In this document: positions 1 through 8,982 of the stretch, in pieces | Numbering within the stretch: position 1 is the stretch's first letter | How the letters are laid out: each line of letters starts with the position of its first letter | Origin: Sulfolobales archaeon | GTDB taxonomy: Archaea; Thermoproteota; Thermoprotei_A; Sulfolobales; Desulfurococcaceae | NCBI GenBank assembly: GCA_025059075.1 | Contig: JANXDZ010000003.1 | Coordinates: 62,001 to 126,000, forward strand | Length of the DNA: 64,000 nt | Reading direction: 5' to 3' | The notes under the pieces: model-generated | The model's database searches: none | The model's input: only the letters and a program-made list of their open reading frames with translations | Told to the model about the DNA's origin: nothing | Made by a program: the position numbers and the translations under genes

Positions 1-608
1 ATATCAATAGCTATTGTCTTAGCGTTAAGCAACAACTTCACGTACTGTAATCCAAATAAGCCCAAGCCTCCAAGACCAACTACTACGACGTAATCATCTG
101 GTTTAACCAACCCTAGGAGTTTTTTAACAGCTCTATATGGAGTTAAACCAGCATCCGTTAAAATAGCAGCTGATTCAAGATCATCTAGACCATGAGCAGG
201 TACGAGGAATTTATAGCTAGGGACATACATGTACTCTGCATATCCACCATAGTACTTCAATATACCTGACCAGGCGGCTTTATAGGCGAATTGTTGTTCA
301 CCCATAATAGTATATTCATCTTCCTCATCATACCATGCACCAAACACTAAGACTGGTTTACCTAAGAGAGCTTGTGGAACTTTATCACCAATTGCATATA
401 CGTACCCCGAGTTTTCATGCCCTAGAACCATTGGTAGAGGGGATGGAAAACCCGTGAGCTCTCCTCTCAGTAAATGAAGATCGCTATGGCACATACCTGC
501 ACCAGCAATCTTCACGACAACAGCTTCACCAGTGGGTTCAGGGATCTCGATTTCACCTATCTCGAGAGGGGCATTATAAGTTTTCATTAGTGCGGCTCGG
601 GCTTTCAT
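1..608 (-). CDS. Zinc-type medium-chain alcohol dehydrogenase, 5' part (cut by window start)
   Basis: The first about 202 codons of a medium-chain dehydrogenase are present, starting with the ATG at 608 and running off the left edge. The catalytic zinc site is visible (Cys and His in GMCHSD, then GHENSG), as is the start of the NAD(P)-binding fold (VVGLGGLGLFG). The family oxidises alcohols to aldehydes or ketones with NAD(P). The lobe that normally carries four structural-zinc cysteines here reads FGAWYDEEDEYTIMGEQQF and has no cysteine, so the structural zinc is probably absent. No stop interrupts the visible part. Substrate cannot be deduced. Upstream (higher coordinates) lies decayed DNA. 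Confidence 0.85.
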   Translation of the reverse strand, partial: MKARAALMKTYNAPLEIGEIEIPEPTGEAVVVKIAGAGMCHSDLHLLRGELTGFPSPLPMVLGHENSGYVYAIGDKVPQALLGKPVLVFGAWYDEEDEYTIMGEQQFAYKAAWSGILKYYGGYAEYMYVPSYKFLVPAHGLDDLESAAILTDAGLTPYRAVKKLLGLVKPDDYVVVVGLGGLGLFGLQYVKLLLNAKTIAID

Positions 609-821
609 ATGGAACTCCCATATATTTATTACTCAATATATATTTTCTATACTAACCCTCTTGTATATATATTTTTTGCATATTTACTTTATTTTACTTT
701 ATTTCTTAGATCAACGTAATCTACCGCGATGTAGCTAAACCCTAATGTGTAATCAAACTATGTCCAGTACTATCTTCGATCCGGGAATTATTATCGAGAT
801 CTTATTTTCCCCAACTCCCTC

Positions 822-1185
822 TTAATCTCGATATAGTTCTTCCAACACTCTGGATCCCCCTCCTCTATATATGATTATGTCCTTCGAGACGGCATCTATT
901 ACACTACAGAGTTACTTTTCTTAAGCATCTCGATGGCTTCTTGAAGAATATAGGGATGTGGTCCTATGTTTAATTTAATATCACTCAGTGCTTTGAGTAC
1001 TCTACTTATCCTATCTAGATATTTTTCTCTGAATCCGCCGAGATCAAAAGATCGTAATCACCTCACGGTTTATAGTAACTTCTAGTTCGAGAACCAAATA
1101 AAACCACTCCATGTAGTTTAAAATTCTCTAAGAGCTTTCTCACAGCTCTATTCAATTCTTCGTAATCCAATAATTCTCTCCGCAT
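822..1185 (-). pseudogene. Decayed minimal nucleotidyltransferase (MNT antitoxin-like)
   Basis: Reading from the ATG at 1185, the frame gives a nucleotidyltransferase start with the signature LFGSRTRSYYKP. A TGA at 1065-1063 follows, then GDYDLLI in the same frame, that is, the GS...DxD nucleotide-binding motif interrupted by a stop. A frame change follows (GGFREKYLDRISRVL), and after another shift comes a C-terminal piece DAVSKDIIIYRGG ending near 822. MNT proteins pair with HEPN proteins as toxin-antitoxin modules in which the nucleotidyltransferase modifies the HEPN toxin. At least one stop and two frameshifts make this copy non-functional. Confidence 0.7.
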
Positions 1186-1552
1186 ATTTAATCACCTCTT
1201 CAACTGCTCTAATAGACATTTCCTCATCATAAGCCTCGCGTGGAGTACCCGAAGGATGTGCATTAGAATACCCTGATGGAATATAGTGACTATCCAACTC
1301 TCTAGAAAATCTCAAGAGATCATTTAGGGATATTTTACTCCTCCTCTGGAAGACATAGTTAATAGTTCCCTAATACTATGTCCTCATGAAGCCTCGCTAA
1401 CGAAGTATTGGAGGGCTCTATAAGCTTTCTCACCTAATTGATATGTATAGAAAGAAGCTGCATTAAATCTCTCTTCTCTATAAAATTCTAACAATATCGA
1501 GATCCCGTAATGCCTCCTCAAGCCATCCCAATGCCTCATTCACATAGCTCAC
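1148..1552 (-). pseudogene. Decayed HEPN-domain protein (toxin partner of the MNT remnant)
   Basis: Read from a GTG near 1552, the pieces NEALGWLEEALRD, REERFNAASFYTYQLGEKAY and SRELDSHYIPSGYSNAHP match the typical HEPN layout: helical start, the QxxEKAxRAL helix, and a late RELDxHYIPxRY-like helix. They lie in shifting frames with several stops. The last part reads intact to a TAG at 1150-1148 and overlaps the start of the MNT remnant, as in functional HEPN/MNT operons. The RNase motif itself is not visible. I infer that the pair decayed together. Confidence 0.65.
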
Positions 1553-2581
1553 TATTTAACAAAAACCGAGATACTAACCCACATGTATTTAGACCTCATT
1601 CATGGTTAAAAACATAGTGGAATCCTCATGACGATGCTTTGAGTAATCAATTGCACTTATTGAAGGACGTATAATACACGATCTACATATGTTGAAACGT
1701 TGATGTGTATTGAGAAGAATCGTAGCTATACCTTTTTGCTTCGAGACTCCACGGTATTGAATACTATATAGTAGGTACATTCGAGAAACTCAGAGAACTC
1801 TTGTGTGAGGCACGTACCTCACATACCTTGATAGAATCATTAACTAATATGAGTGAAGTAGATAAACATTCTTAAAAACTAAGTAGTAATGTACTACCGA
1901 TATTTATTGCTCTAACTAGTGATTTAAGTAGTTTAATGAAGGAATTTGCTAAAAATGCGAATTATAGTAGATGGTAGAGAACGAATCATTATATTAGGAC
2001 GTGGGGAACATAATAGTCTTCGAGATACCTAGTGAGTTATCGAGTTGTCAGAAACAACGTGTCGCTACATTGAGAGCTATAATCACTAAAAATTCATAGC
2101 ATTAGGTGAACTAACCTCTACTTGAACTTGAATTACTCAGAGATCTCCATAGTTAAATACATGAGTAAAAGTAGTTGAAGTAGAACCATCAAATAATGTT
2201 TTCAAACCCGCAACACTCCTACTTTAAATTTCTACTCACAGCAGTTCCCTATTCTAGACCCGGAAAATAGCTAGAAGTAGAGAGAATAGTGATCAGGATG
2301 AACCACCATCACCAATAAGCTCACCGCCAGGATGTAGGTTCCATTAATATGCCCATAAGCTATGGATGAGTGCAGTAGATCTAAACCACCCGTAATACAA
2401 GTAGACCACGGACACTCCGTTGCTTATTGGCTATACGCTAAATAATACCTTAAACTCACCTTTCACCTCTCATTAATCTAAACCATATATCTAATACAAT
2501 AACACATAATTAAACCCGGCAATACAAAATTACCATGTAATCGAGAGTATTAAGACCCCGATATAGAATAGTAATCCCGGA
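1553..2581. other. AT-rich stretch without an intact gene
   Basis: No frame stays open for long. Short coding-like fragments occur on the plus strand, for example GTFEKLRELLCEARTSHTL around 1770-1840 and VFEIPSELSSCQKQRVATL around 2010-2070. They suggest one or more old decayed genes, but I cannot assign them to a family. A TATA-like run GATATAG near 2559-2565 lies about 20 bases before the tRNA-Arg gene and may be its promoter. Confidence 0.5.
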
Positions 2582-2656
2582 GGGCCCGTGGCCTAGCATG
2601 GATAAGGCGCCGGCCTCCGGAGCCGGAGATCCCGGGTTCAAATCCCGGCGGGCCCG
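2582..2656 (+). tRNA. tRNA-Arg (anticodon CCG)
   Basis: A full cloverleaf can be drawn. The acceptor stem pairs GGGCCCG (2582-2588) with CGGGCCC (2649-2655), and the discriminator is G2656. The anticodon stem is CCGGC/GCCGG around the loop CUCCGGA, giving anticodon CCG, which reads CGG (Arg). The T arm is CCGGG-TTCAAAT-CCCGG. There is no intron and no encoded CCA; the sequence continues CTTA, so CCA must be added by the tRNA nucleotidyltransferase encoded at 23364-24773. Confidence 0.95.
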
Positions 2657-3140
2657 CTTAATTCATTTGCGTAGATGCATATCCATTGGTAAAGCTAAGG
2701 GACTTGGGTTAATGAAGAGCAAGATGGTTAGAAGAGTGATGGAGGCATTCATGTCCTTAACTGATGGCAGGACTGACTAAAGTATGGCGCTGTCACATTG
2801 TCTTAGTTGTTTTCCATTAGTTCTGCCTAATTGTAGGCAGTCTCCTTGATACACTACAGTGTTAATTAACAATAACGCTGGTCTCGAGAAGCATGGTGGA
2901 AGCGTGGAGAGCAGTATACATAGCCCTGGAGATTCAATGAATCCTCCACCGGCTGCTAAGGAGCAAGCGTAATTACGAGATCTCTATGATTTCGTTTAGA
3001 GTAAGTGAGCTTTGAAGATAGATGTTTTTCAACTTGCACTTCGATGTCTTTGTGAGAATTTATGTAATTCAATATCATACACCTCATTCTTTAACTACTT
3101 ATATCTCGGATCGCATTGATTAAAGTTGTTAAAAACACTC
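2657..3140. other. Intergenic region, nothing recognised
   Basis: About 480 bases after tRNA-Arg with no credible reading frame, no tRNA and no convincing repeat. Scattered CTGA and TGATGG words occur near 2730-2780, but their spacing does not fit a C/D-box RNA. Confidence 0.5.
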
Positions 3141-3390
3141 TTAAACAACTAGAAGGGAAATATAGTGACTTATGAGAAAGACCTTAAGGCCTAGCTCTCT
3201 TACTAGCCTTCTAGCTCTCCTATAGCCTGAGACAACAATCTTACCTCCGCTAGAGTTAAAAGATGTGGCTGAGGATTCTCCAAGACTTAGTCTCAGTAGG
3301 CTTTTCCTAACGTCTTAAACACATATCCTACCTTCATTAATGACTTGCATAAGTTCATCGTATATCTCATTACTCCAGTAGGAACTTCTA
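3141..3390 (-). pseudogene. Remnant of an unidentified gene
   Basis: One minus-strand frame reads as protein-like sequence (SYWSNEIYDELMQVINEGR, a TAA stop, then DVRKSLLRLSLGESSA and VVSGYRRARRLVRELGLK) and ends at a TAA at 3143-3141. The in-frame stop and the lack of an upstream start argue for decay. The family is not recognised. Composition resembles the neighbouring genes. Confidence 0.35.
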
Positions 3391-3584
3391 CTTCACTAAG
3401 AGAAATGTCTTATTTAATAACCTTTAATTTAACTAGATGACAATTAGTGAGCATTAAATACTACCTTATTGCATGAGTAATCAGAGATCATCAATTCTAA
3501 ATGCATAGCGACGCTAAATGCAGGAAGGACTCTTTTCAGATCTCTTATATTGCATGTGGAGAGCTGGAGAGCGCTTACCAACAA

Positions 3585-4361
3585 TCAGTCTATAAGCTTG
3601 ATCTTTTTTGCTATAGCTCTTGCTGCTTTTACAGCAGAGCTATCGCTCGGCATTTGTATTAATGGTTTACCAAAAACGCTATACTCCTGTATTAATGGAT
3701 CTTCGGGTAGAAAGCCTGCAACTTCATAACCTATAGAACTAGCCCAATTATACAGTTTCTCCTCAACATTCTTTGGGAATCTATTTCCAACTACATACAT
3801 TTCTTCAACTTCTATTCCAACTTCTTTAACAACTTCCTTAATTCTTTCAGCAGTCTTAAGGCCCATAATTGAAGGATCGACGACAACAATCATTGTATTA
3901 ACATGTCTATCAGTCCTCCTACTTATATGCTCCAGGCCTGCCTCCATATCCATTAGTATGACGTCGTAATTTCTACTAAGCTTGCTTAACACTCTTGTCA
4001 ATACTGCATTAACGTAGCAATAGCAACCCTCACCCTCCCCTCTCCCCATTGCAATAAAGTCGTAGCCTTTTGCTTCAATAATAGCTTCATATATTAAGCC
4101 CTCTAAGTAGATATCTTTTCTATATCCAGCAGCTACTCTAGGGTCATCAACTTTATGCCTAAATTCCTCAACAATATCTCCAATAGTTCTATGTAGTGTT
4201 AAGCCCAGGGCTTCTGGAAGATTTGTAGCAGGATCAGCGTCAACAATGAGCGTTCTATCCCTATAATTTACCTCCATCAGTGTTTTTAATAAGAGAGCAG
4301 TAAGAGTAGTTTTCCCAGAGCCCCCTTTCCCAGATATGGAAGCTATGAAAGGTCTTTTCAT
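3585..4361 (-). CDS. cooC: CooC-type nickel-insertion ATPase for CO dehydrogenase (copy 1)
   Basis: A 258-residue MinD/ParA-family ATPase of the CooC/AcsF type, which uses ATP to mature the Ni-Fe-S cluster of CO dehydrogenase or acetyl-CoA synthase. A deviant Walker A GKGGSGKT spans residues 11-18, VDADPATN follows in switch I, and VILMDMEAGLEH is the Walker B region. The CxC pair characteristic of CooC, which binds metal at the dimer interface, is Cys113/Cys115 (GCYCYVN). It is the last gene of the cdh operon, 39 bases after the activator gene. A second CooC (13560-14333) precedes cdhA; which one serves CdhA and which CdhC cannot be told from sequence. Confidence 0.9.
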   Translation of the reverse strand: MKRPFIASISGKGGSGKTTLTALLLKTLMEVNYRDRTLIVDADPATNLPEALGLTLHRTIGDIVEEFRHKVDDPRVAAGYRKDIYLEGLIYEAIIEAKGYDFIAMGRGEGEGCYCYVNAVLTRVLSKLSRNYDVILMDMEAGLEHISRRTDRHVNTMIVVVDPSIMGLKTAERIKEVVKEVGIEVEEMYVVGNRFPKNVEEKLYNWASSIGYEVAGFLPEDPLIQEYSVFGKPLIQMPSDSSAVKAARAIAKKIKLID

Positions 4362-4400
4362 AGTATCACATGCCGTAAGCCATACTTTTGGTAATTGCAG

Positions 4401-6272
4401 TTAGAGTCTTTTAATCCTTCTACTAACCTCCCACCACGTAGGAAATAGCTCCTTTTTACCAGGCATTATGAAGCCGGAGAGGTATTCATCCATGAAGTCG
4501 GGGTCACTCATAAGATCTATTGATGAAATGAGTCTTGCAACTCTTTCAGCCTCCTCCCTATACCCCCTGGATATTAAGGCTAAGTAAGCGCCAGCCAAGG
4601 ATCCATTTCCAATATACACTATCTCTGCTTTTGGAAACTCAGGTATCATGCCTATAGCTATAGCGCTACTAATGTTGAGGTATTTGCCGAATGCTCCACA
4701 TACATATACTCTAGATACATCGTGTACACTGAGCTTCATTTTCTTCAATAGAATTGAAATAGCTGCACATGCAGCTGACTTAGAATCTATTAAGTTAGCA
4801 ATATCTTTCTCCGTTATAACTATATCTCTATTAGTATCACTCTCTTCAGCAGGTACAACAACGTATTCATATCCTTCAGGGCCCTTCCTTATGTATGGAG
4901 ACTTAGTGTCTCTACTGAACTTGCCGAGTGAGTCTACAGCTCCATGCCTAAATAGTTCAGCTAGAAGATCTATGTAACCAGATCCACATACCCCCCTGGG
5001 CTTAGTTCCTCCTATAACACTATAGCTTGGTTTAAGAGTCTGCTGATCTATCTTTACACTTTCAATAGCTCCCTCAACAGCTCTTAAACCGCATCTCAAC
5101 CCCCAGCCTTCAAAAGCAGGTCCTGCTGCACCCGTTGTACCTATAAACCAGTTTCTACACCCTAATACAACTTCGATATTCGTCCCAATGTCTATTAGAA
5201 ACGATGGATTGTTTGAAAAACTCATTCCAGAGGCTATGATGTCTCCAATGACATCGCCTCCGAGAAAGCGGCCACTGCATGGAAGTACGTATACATCGGC
5301 ACTTTCATTAATGCTTAAGCCTATTTCACGAGCGCTAAGTACGTATGGCTCTCTAGGAACATCCACGCGCTCCTTAAATGACTTAATTAATTGATATGGA
5401 TTTAGGCCAATGAATAAATAAGTCATAACAGTGTTTCCAGCTGCAGAGACTTCATAAATATCTCTTGCTCTTACACCATGCCTTCTAGTAAAAGCTGCTA
5501 CAATATTATTTACAGTATCTACAACAGCTTTTTGAAGCTCCCTCAACCCCTCAGCTCTATCCATTACATGAGCTATTCTAGAGACTAAGTCTTCTCCATA
5601 AATCAACTGTCTATTGAACTCTGATTCTACGTCAATTATTTCACCACTTGCAATATTAACTAAAGCTACAACAATTTTAGTAGTACCTATATCTATCGCA
5701 AGCCCATATAACTTATCTCTAGAGTCACCTGGATCTACGTCAATTAAATTAAGCTTCCTATAGTTGTTTAACGTAAGTGTAGCTCCATCTATTAGAAGTT
5801 CATCAAAGTATTCAGCTATCCTCCTCTCTATGCACTGCTCTACAGTTATGCCCTTACTCCTAAGAAGTATCTGAAGATCCCTTACTTTCCCACTATCTAA
5901 ATAAATTTTATAAGTATATGGCTCTGGAGTTACCCTAGGTATTAGGGCTTCAGTCAATAGCTTTGCTCTTCCAAACCTACTTTCAGGCGGTATGAATACT
6001 TCACAAGATCCAATGACTTTAGCTAAGCATGCCAATACATGGCCCTGCCTAACTTCGTCTTCAGTTAACAACTCCCTTTCCTTACCCCTATGGATAGTCT
6101 CTACATTGCCCTTAACAACAATTACTCTACACTTACCGCAATTCCCACGGCCTCCACAGACACTTCTAATACCTACTCCAGCCTTTAACGCTGCTTCAAG
6201 AATCGTTGCTCCTTGAGGAACAAGGGCTCTAGCTCCATATGGTTGAAAAACTACTTCAATCATTATGTTCAC
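4401..6272 (-). CDS. acsV: RACo/AcsV-like ATP-dependent activator of the corrinoid Fe-S protein
   Basis: A 623-residue protein with an N-terminal plant-type [2Fe-2S] ferredoxin domain (Cys39, Cys45, Cys48 in CGGRGNCGKC, and Cys82), a linker, and a large ASKHA ATPase domain. Nucleotide-binding signatures are AIDIGTTKIVVALV and FLIDIGTNIEVVLG. Bacterial relatives (RACo, AcsV) use ATP hydrolysis to push an electron into Co(II) of the corrinoid protein, restoring methyl-accepting Co(I). Placement 19 bases after cdhE supports that role for CdhDE. Methanogens use a different arrangement (RamA, C-terminal 4Fe-4S clusters). The GTG at 6272 is followed by an in-frame ATG at 6263, which may be the true start. 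Confidence 0.85.
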   Translation of the reverse strand: MNIMIEVVFQPYGARALVPQGATILEAALKAGVGIRSVCGGRGNCGKCRVIVVKGNVETIHRGKERELLTEDEVRQGHVLACLAKVIGSCEVFIPPESRFGRAKLLTEALIPRVTPEPYTYKIYLDSGKVRDLQILLRSKGITVEQCIERRIAEYFDELLIDGATLTLNNYRKLNLIDVDPGDSRDKLYGLAIDIGTTKIVVALVNIASGEIIDVESEFNRQLIYGEDLVSRIAHVMDRAEGLRELQKAVVDTVNNIVAAFTRRHGVRARDIYEVSAAGNTVMTYLFIGLNPYQLIKSFKERVDVPREPYVLSAREIGLSINESADVYVLPCSGRFLGGDVIGDIIASGMSFSNNPSFLIDIGTNIEVVLGCRNWFIGTTGAAGPAFEGWGLRCGLRAVEGAIESVKIDQQTLKPSYSVIGGTKPRGVCGSGYIDLLAELFRHGAVDSLGKFSRDTKSPYIRKGPEGYEYVVVPAEESDTNRDIVITEKDIANLIDSKSAACAAISILLKKMKLSVHDVSRVYVCGAFGKYLNISSAIAIGMIPEFPKAEIVYIGNGSLAGAYLALISRGYREEAERVARLISSIDLMSDPDFMDEYLSGFIMPGKKELFPTWWEVSRRIKRL

Positions 6273-6291
6273 ACTAAAGCAATGGATGCAA

Positions 6292-7746
6292 TTAGCCTCT
6301 ACTCATTAACTCCTCAAGTTTCTCTGGAACCCAGTGCTTCTGCATAAATCCAGGTATATCCCTAGAGTCCATGGGGCCAACCATTACTCTCCAACCAGTT
6401 GCATCCTCTATTTCCCCCGATAACCTAGCGGCTCTTCCAGGTATTATCAGTATCCTATGCCTAACCCTCCCATCAATGCCATAGGCTTTAATAGCCTCCG
6501 CTACTTTCTCAGCAGTAAGCTTTCTCCCAGGTACAGCTGCCTCAATAGCTATGCCCTCTGTATCTATCACTAATAGGAATGAATCTATCCTCGCTCTCTC
6601 AATATCACTAGAAACAATGCTGTACGTAAGAGCGTAATTACCTGTTATAAATATCGGCGACATTTCATTTGGCTGTCCAATAACTCTAAGACCTGGTTCA
6701 ACAGCTACCGGTATCCTAGGATCTGTATACAAGTTGAATCTCCATAGAACTAGGGGCAAAAGCACCCAACCCTCTATAGAGTGTAGAATCACTATGTCTG
6801 CATACCTAGTTACAAGAGCTATCGCCATAATGGACTCCCACCAAGCCTTAGCTTTCGCATCGCCCTTAACACTAGTCCAAACAGATATAGGTGTTGCTAC
6901 AAGTGGATATGCAGCATACTTAAAGCCCTGTTCAATAGCCTTATACCTCAAGTGAGTAAAGGCCTTTATTGTATACGCTAATCCACCTCTACCTATAAAA
7001 CACCCAGGATCTAGTGCTAAGTCACTAACTCCAACGCTGTTGGAGAGAGTCTTAGCTAAGGATACCAACATATCTAGATCTCCAGGCGATGATACAGCTA
7101 GTGCTACTTCAAACTTTCTCGCAAGCTCCCCCATCTCCCTCCAGTTATCCTTAGTAGCAGCATATACTAACGGCCTATAGTCTAAGCTAAGGGCCCTGAG
7201 CCCAGCTTCTACAACTTTTGGATTAAGTGAGCATAGTATTAGGGGAAGAGAGCTGTTTTCAATAACTACTTTTACAGCTTTTGCAAAAGCCTCTGCATCT
7301 CCAGTAACAGATCTTACTGCTACTAAGTCTAAAGACAGCTTTCTTCCAATGTATTCATAGGAGAAGCTCTCAATAGCTTTAACCTTATTAATTATTTCAT
7401 CCCTATTCATAGAGTCATCTACGTCTATAGCTATAGCTGTTGGATTTATGTATTTCAACTCATGTCTATGAAGAACGTACTCACCCCCTATTTTAACAAC
7501 GCCCCTGGGACCTCTTAAAACGACTTCCTTAACTAATGGAGAAACAAGCTCCTTCAGCCTCTGGTAGCTCTGCCTATACTTAGGGTCTTCAAGTATGGGC
7601 GGGCATTGCTCTACTGATGCTTCTAAGTTAACAAGCTTTACTGCAAAAGCCATGCAATTAGCTTCCCCACATTTGCCGCAATTAGTCTTGGGAAGTAGAC
7701 CATATAGATCTACTGGACTTGGAGCTCTCCACGGCAACTCAATCAC
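6292..7746 (-). CDS. cdhE: CODH/ACS corrinoid iron-sulfur protein large (gamma) subunit CdhE
   Basis: A 484-residue gamma subunit of the corrinoid Fe-S protein, which carries the methyl group from the methyl-pterin to the A cluster of acetyl-CoA synthase. Residues 18-50 hold the [4Fe-4S] motif with Cys23, Cys26, Cys31 and Cys48 (KTNCGKCGEANC...EQCPP), which reduces the cobamide. A TIM-barrel region and a C-terminal B12-binding region follow. Length fits archaeal CdhE. It begins at the GTG directly after the cdhD stop codon (TAGGTG), so the two corrinoid subunits are translationally coupled, as expected for a 1:1 heterodimer. Confidence 0.95.
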   Translation of the reverse strand: MIELPWRAPSPVDLYGLLPKTNCGKCGEANCMAFAVKLVNLEASVEQCPPILEDPKYRQSYQRLKELVSPLVKEVVLRGPRGVVKIGGEYVLHRHELKYINPTAIAIDVDDSMNRDEIINKVKAIESFSYEYIGRKLSLDLVAVRSVTGDAEAFAKAVKVVIENSSLPLILCSLNPKVVEAGLRALSLDYRPLVYAATKDNWREMGELARKFEVALAVSSPGDLDMLVSLAKTLSNSVGVSDLALDPGCFIGRGGLAYTIKAFTHLRYKAIEQGFKYAAYPLVATPISVWTSVKGDAKAKAWWESIMAIALVTRYADIVILHSIEGWVLLPLVLWRFNLYTDPRIPVAVEPGLRVIGQPNEMSPIFITGNYALTYSIVSSDIERARIDSFLLVIDTEGIAIEAAVPGRKLTAEKVAEAIKAYGIDGRVRHRILIIPGRAARLSGEIEDATGWRVMVGPMDSRDIPGFMQKHWVPEKLEELMSRG

Positions 7747-8970
7747 CTACAGTTTTGCTGACACCCACTCCAGAGCTCTATCAATTGATGGATTTGGCTC
7801 TGTAAATAAGTAATCCCTAATCTCCTTTAGAACTCCCATACTCACTGGATGTAGAAGCATGAAGTAATCAGCCCCCGTTAATAGACATATTACACACGTC
7901 AATGTTTCCCAGAGAGGCCCTCTGACCTCCCTAGGACCCCAGTAGGGATCCATGGATACCCAGGCTTCTCTAGCGCTCCACGCATTAGCTGCTCCTACAT
8001 TAAATGGATGCTGTAGCTCTACGTCACCAATTAGTGCAGCAAGCCTAGCTCTCTCATTCACTGTGAAACCATACTCAATTCCATACCCTATACCAGCTAT
8101 GTTTAAATCAAGCATTATCCTATCTTTAGGTATCCAGTCATAGACTTTTCTATTAATTTCCCTAGCCTTATCTAAATCCATGGGTGCAAAGTTTATTACA
8201 ACAGCGTCCTTCTTAGATAAGTACGGGCATAAGTCTTTAAGATCCATGTCTAGGTTTAAGCTATTTAAAACAATTCTCTCTCCTTCAGCTACATCTACAG
8301 CTTTCTTAAATACTTCAGCGTCCTTCCTCGGATTACCGCTGCCTCCAACAACTATGGGGACCTTCACTTGTTGCAGAAGATCTTCTATGAGCTTAGCTGA
8401 CTCTGATGCAGGTGTATCTCTTATCGTTGGATCAGTGCTTATTAAATGAACATCTATTGCTTCTGCACCAAACTTATTAACCCATACTCTAGCCCACTCA
8501 ATTGGATTATCAAGAGCGTCGCCGAACACGTCTTTAACAGCCTTTGGCAAAGGTATCCTCATATCAAAAATATCTCCACCAAAGGCAGGTGGGTGTGGAG
8601 CTAGTTCAAGACCTGTGATATAGAAGTATGGCGGCAGATTCTCGCCTCCTAAAACTATTGACTTATCCCTCGTGCCTCCCTCCGCTTTCGTAGCCCCCAT
8701 CTTTACTTCAACAACTCTCCCCGGGAACTCTAGCTTCACCTCCTCGAAAGCTACCTTAACTAGTTCTACAATTCTTCTTTCAATTCGTTCAGCAATTGGT
8801 GCAACAGCTTTTGCAATCACGGGCTGTAGAATTATTTCAAGTTCATCAGCCTCTATCTCCACGTCGTGGAGTTCAACAACGCCTTTGCTAAGAGCCTCTG
8901 AAATCCTCATTATAAGATCCTCGAAGGCCAACAGCCTATTCTCTACATCCCTCTTCTTCATTGAATTCAT
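7747..8970 (-). CDS. cdhD: CODH/ACS corrinoid iron-sulfur protein small (delta) subunit CdhD
   Basis: A 407-residue delta subunit, partner of CdhE in the corrinoid Fe-S protein. The TIM-barrel features are clear: EWARVWVNKFGAEAIDVHL, then VGGSGNPRKDAEVF, and DLNIAGIGYGIEYGFTVNE. It resembles the AcsD/CdhD family and binds the methyl-pterin methyltransferase and the cobamide together with CdhE. It starts at ATG 8970, 12 bases after cdhC, and abuts cdhE downstream. No truncation or missing segment is apparent. Confidence 0.94.
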   Translation of the reverse strand: MNSMKKRDVENRLLAFEDLIMRISEALSKGVVELHDVEIEADELEIILQPVIAKAVAPIAERIERRIVELVKVAFEEVKLEFPGRVVEVKMGATKAEGGTRDKSIVLGGENLPPYFYITGLELAPHPPAFGGDIFDMRIPLPKAVKDVFGDALDNPIEWARVWVNKFGAEAIDVHLISTDPTIRDTPASESAKLIEDLLQQVKVPIVVGGSGNPRKDAEVFKKAVDVAEGERIVLNSLNLDMDLKDLCPYLSKKDAVVINFAPMDLDKAREINRKVYDWIPKDRIMLDLNIAGIGYGIEYGFTVNERARLAALIGDVELQHPFNVGAANAWSAREAWVSMDPYWGPREVRGPLWETLTCVICLLTGADYFMLLHPVSMGVLKEIRDYLFTEPNPSIDRALEWVSAKL

Positions 8971-8982
8971 GCATTACAACCC

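Noticed and set aside
1589-1780. A 63-codon minus-strand frame in the decayed region
   Set aside because: No domain, no ribosome site and composition unlike the neighbouring genes; surrounding frames are broken.
2598-2780. A 60-codon open frame over the first tRNA
   Set aside because: It reads through tRNA-Arg(CCG); the amino-acid pattern is simply translated tRNA sequence.
2730-2780. TGATGG and CTGA words after tRNA-Arg
   Set aside because: The D'-like and C'-like words overlap each other, which a real C/D RNA would not allow.
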